The notes beneath the pieces are model-generated. The model had not been told where the DNA came from and did not search any database. It saw nothing but the letters and a program-made list of their open reading frames with translations. Positions 23,172 to 25,960 of a stretch of 25,960 nt of DNA are shown piece by piece (positions within the stretch are counted from its first letter, which is position 1; each line of letters begins with the position of its first letter). The stretch is from JBBSUX01 sp038234045 (lineage in GTDB: Bacteria > Pseudomonadota > Gammaproteobacteria > Burkholderiales > Burkholderiaceae_C). The stretch is from positions 1 through 25,960 of the forward strand of contig JBBSUX010000008.1 in NCBI GenBank assembly GCA_038234045.1, written 5' to 3'. The translations under genes were made by a program, and so were the position numbers.

Positions 23172-25960
23172 CTAGAAAGCGTAGGCGGAGCGGAACGGCT
23201 CGACTGGGAACGCAGCTTTCCCTGTGTAGGGTCGCATGGAGTAGCGCAGATAGATACCGCCCACGAACTGCCGAAAATTGCTGGCGTTGTCGGCGGCAAT
23301 ATGCCCGCCGAGGAACAGCTGGCTGCCGATCTGATATTCCATCGCGGCGCCGATGTTGTAACTCAGCCCGGTCTTGGTTTGCCCCGGATACAACGCCCGC
23401 GCATCTGCGCCGATCAATCCGAACGCAGCAGCATCGGCGATTGCTTGCTGCGCTGCATTCTGGCTGGAGCCACTGTCAGGGAAATAAGGGGACGAGTCTT
23501 CGCGGAAATGTTGGACCCCCAAAGCCCCTCGTAACTGATACGTCAGCCGCCCATTGCGCTGCGTAAAGTCCAACGGCACAGCGACGGAAAAATACCGCTG
23601 CGGACTGAAATAGCCGCCTTGGCCATAGGTGAAATAGCGCAGATTCTTGTCATAGCCCAACGCATCTGCAGCAACGCCCACCGTGAAATCGGTATCCGAC
23701 GTTCTGAATAGGTGCATGTAGGCACCGGCACCGGCTTCTACCCGGCTGTTGTTTTGGACGTTCGTCCCCGTGATGGCATGCAACGCACCGAACCCATAGG
23801 CACCGTACTTCCCGTTGTCCCAACCCAGCTGCAATCGACCACCCGTAGCAGAGACTCCACCCCAACTGAACCCCGAACGCGTATCGCGCGTTCCGGCGAA
23901 CGACAACAGACTGTCCGTGACCGGACGACGCGAAAGATTCAGGTCATAGGAGAAATCATCGCCGATCGGACCCTTGGCACGAATTCCACCCGTAACGTCG
24001 GTCTGCTCAAAGCCAAGCGGGGTTGTACCGACATCCACCTGGAACCTGTCCGTTTCATACGCAAGGGACAGGCCGACGCCTGCATCATTCTGGGAGTTTG
24101 GCAAAACCTTCGGATTGTTCAGCGCACTGGCTGGACCACTGCCGAAGCGACTGAGATTGCCGAATGCGGCATCGGGTCGACCTGCGCTCAACAGTACCGG
24201 GGTAACGCCAAACTTGATGCGGGCATCGCGCACGGGAATGCTGACTTCGACCGGCAAACGGCCATCCGCCAACTGGCTGGTGCCGGACTCCCCCTGCCGG
24301 CCTCGACCGACGATGCCGACCGTGACAGTAGCGCTCTGCTCCTGCTGAATTTCACGGAGTTCATCCCGCACTGTTCGGGCTTCACCGGGTTCGGTCAGGG
24401 GTGCGTTCCAGCCTGAATCAGCTGAGGCAGTATTCGGATAGCGCGATGTCAGCGCGTACCCAGGCGCCTGGGTCACTACGCCATAGCCACCTGCACCGCG
24501 CGGGTCCAATTGAGCCGGATTTGACCCGAAACCTGCGCCATAGCCGCCCTGAACGGAATTGACCGGATCGGGCAGATAGCCCGCCGCCGCACCGTAGCCA
24601 CCCGCGCTGCTTGCGGGCGCTGGAATATCTGCGTAATCCGTGGCTACGGGATAGGGCGCCGCTTGCGTCATTCTGCCGGAAGCGACAGGCTGGACAGTTG
24701 CACGGGAGCCAGCACTTCTGGATGACATGGCCCTTGAACCGAAGCGCGGCGCCCCAGATTGCGCGGACCGCGTCGCTGCGCGGCCTGATGCCCTCGCTTC
24801 GTCTCCCAGGTCCGTTGTCGAACGTGAGCCCGGCGGGTATGCGTGCGGAGCCAGGTTTTGTTCATAGTCTGCGGGGCTCCCGGCGGCAAACCTCTGGGCC
24901 TGCGAAGGTGTGTATGCCTGCACATGAGCTGGCGCTTCGGCAAAACCCGCAGGAGCAGGAATGAAGTCGCGACGGGGGTATGCGGCCTGGCTGACCGGCG
25001 CAGGATTCTGCGCAGCTGCCGGGTATGCAGTGGCCACCGGTCGCGCTGTTGGCGCGCTGTTGAATCCGCTGCTCTCTCCGCCTGCACGAGCGCGCTGTCC
25101 TGGCAAGCCGGCAAAGGGGTTGGATGAACGAACCGAAGCCGGTCCTAGTGGTCCGGCAGCAAGCGCAACACCGCGGCCTTGACTCTCCGCCGCGAGCGAC
25201 GCCGCAAACAGTTCAGCTGCACGGGTGTTCTTTCCCTGGGCGCGGTAAAGACGCCCCGCCGCCGCCAGCGCCTCGGGGTTACGTGGGGCCTGCAGCAAGG
25301 CCGCGTCCACCGCAGACTCCGCTTCGTCATAGGCTTTTGCTGCAGTGGCAGCCCCAGCAACATCGAGCAGCAACTCAAGGTTGCGCGGCTGCCGCGCCAG
25401 GATGGGCCGGTACACCGCCAGCGCCTTTGCCGGCTCATTAGCAGCGGTATACATACGTGCCAGGGCGGACGTGACCTTCACATCGTTCGGGCGCTCGGCG
25501 AGCAGGGGGTTCAGGGTGTCATATGCCGAAACGAGATCGCCCGACTCACGCAGGGCGTCCGCCTGCCGCACGATGTACGCGACGCGTAGATCTGCGAAGC
25601 CCTTCCGCTCGCTCTGCGAGAGCTGCGCCGACTGCAGTTGCCTCAGCACTCCGGCGAGCTCGACGTCCTGCCCGGTCTTCAAAAGGATCGCTGCATATTG
25701 CAGCTGGAGGCTGGGATCGGGCCGCACAGTTCGGCTGAACAGCTGCCGGATCATGTCGAGCGCGCGATTGCCGTCGCCTGCATCGACATAGGCGCTCGCA
25801 ACAGCACCAAGAAGTTCGGTGTCATGCCGGGCAAACGGCTCCACTTGAGCCAGCAGAACCCTGGCCTGGTTTGCGTCGCCACGTTTGGCCAAAATGGCAG
25901 CCTTGTCGGTCTGCACATGCACCCATGCACGTCGCTGCAATGCAACCATGTCGCGCGTAC
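23172..25960 (-). CDS. bcsC: Cellulose export porin BcsC, 3' part
   Basis: Outer-membrane exporter of the bacterial cellulose synthase system. A periplasmic TPR stalk guides the glucan to a beta-barrel. The visible part has about 928 codons, and the frame is open at the right edge, so the N-terminus is outside. Counting from Met at 25949, TPR-like helices fill about 1-255. A Pro/Ala/Gly/Tyr-rich linker follows (about 258-520), then the BCSC C-terminal barrel (about 560-925). Barrel landmarks are DVGTTPLGFEQTDVTGGI, FSYDLNLSRRPVTDSLLSF, YFSPQRYFSVAVPLDF and GGIYLRYSMRPYTG. The linker is unusually long, with GGYG repeats near 448-490. It is probably the last core bcs gene, with bcsA/bcsB expected beyond the window. 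The downstream lipoprotein gene is probably co-transcribed. Confidence 0.93.
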   Translation of the reverse strand, partial: TRDMVALQRRAWVHVQTDKAAILAKRGDANQARVLLAQVEPFARHDTELLGAVASAYVDAGDGNRALDMIRQLFSRTVRPDPSLQLQYAAILLKTGQDVELAGVLRQLQSAQLSQSERKGFADLRVAYIVRQADALRESGDLVSAYDTLNPLLAERPNDVKVTSALARMYTAANEPAKALAVYRPILARQPRNLELLLDVAGAATAAKAYDEAESAVDAALLQAPRNPEALAAAGRLYRAQGKNTRAAELFAASLAAESQGRGVALAAGPLGPASVRSSNPFAGLPGQRARAGGESSGFNSAPTARPVATAYPAAAQNPAPVSQAAYPRRDFIPAPAGFAEAPAHVQAYTPSQAQRFAAGSPADYEQNLAPHAYPPGSRSTTDLGDEARASGRAATRSAQSGAPRFGSRAMSSRSAGSRATVQPVASGRMTQAAPYPVATDYADIPAPASSAGGYGAAAGYLPDPVNSVQGGYGAGFGSNPAQLDPRGAGGYGVVTQAPGYALTSRYPNTASADSGWNAPLTEPGEARTVRDELREIQQEQSATVTVGIVGRGRQGESGTSQLADGRLPVEVSIPVRDARIKFGVTPVLLSAGRPDAAFGNLSRFGSGPASALNNPKVLPNSQNDAGVGLSLAYETDRFQVDVGTTPLGFEQTDVTGGIRAKGPIGDDFSYDLNLSRRPVTDSLLSFAGTRDTRSGFSWGGVSATGGRLQLGWDNGKYGAYGFGALHAITGTNVQNNSRVEAGAGAYMHLFRTSDTDFTVGVAADALGYDKNLRYFTYGQGGYFSPQRYFSVAVPLDFTQRNGRLTYQLRGALGVQHFREDSSPYFPDSGSSQNAAQQAIADAAAFGLIGADARALYPGQTKTGLSYNIGAAMEYQIGSQLFLGGHIAADNASNFRQFVGGIYLRYSMRPYTGKAAFPVEPFRSAYAF

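Overview
The window is about 26 kb of high-GC bacterial chromosome. Gene content and protein style point to a betaproteobacterium of the Burkholderiales, probably Comamonadaceae or a close relative. The grounds are a pgk/pyk/fba/purC glycolysis-purine run, a Calvin-type class II aldolase, a def/fmt group divergent from LysM/dprA, and a dispersed intergenic repeat that I recall from comamonad genomes. No rRNA, tRNA, CRISPR array, transposase or phage gene was seen. Every gap between genes is shorter than 300 bases.

Region 1 (1-6763, minus strand) is a central-carbon cluster. In transcription order it holds pgk, pyk, an alpha/beta-hydrolase lipoprotein, a membrane GGDEF protein, fba and the start of purC. 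The hydrolase and GGDEF genes sit between pyk and fba. An 18-base split motif is shared by the upstream regions of fba and pyk, with a weaker half-match before pgk. A hairpin plus U-tract lies in the fba leader, and a strong terminator separates fba from purC.

Region 2 (6976-7149) is one short plus-strand gene for a charged 57-residue protein.

Region 3 (7199-10497, minus) is a tight run: def, a small lipoprotein with two BamE-like modules, fmt, azlC and azlD. Most junctions overlap by four bases. It joins N-terminal formyl-methionine handling to a branched-chain amino-acid exporter.

Region 4 (10716-13279, plus) is a LysM protein followed by dprA (natural transformation). The dprA linker carries an in-frame copy of the dispersed repeat and a perfect 9-bp inverted repeat.

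Region 5 (13296-16648, minus) is yajC-secD-secF, the accessory part of the Sec translocon. Its usual upstream partner tgt is absent. Copies of the dispersed repeat lie on both sides of this block.

Region 6 (16892-21390) is a large fused indolepyruvate ferredoxin oxidoreductase (minus). It is preceded by a 33-codon upstream ORF that overlaps it, and is divergent from an Lrp/AsnC regulator (plus).

Region 7 (21461-25960, minus) is the 3' part of bcsC, the outer-membrane cellulose-export porin, with an unusually long disordered linker. It is followed by an unrecognised lipoprotein built from two copies of one module. The bcsC gene runs off the right edge.
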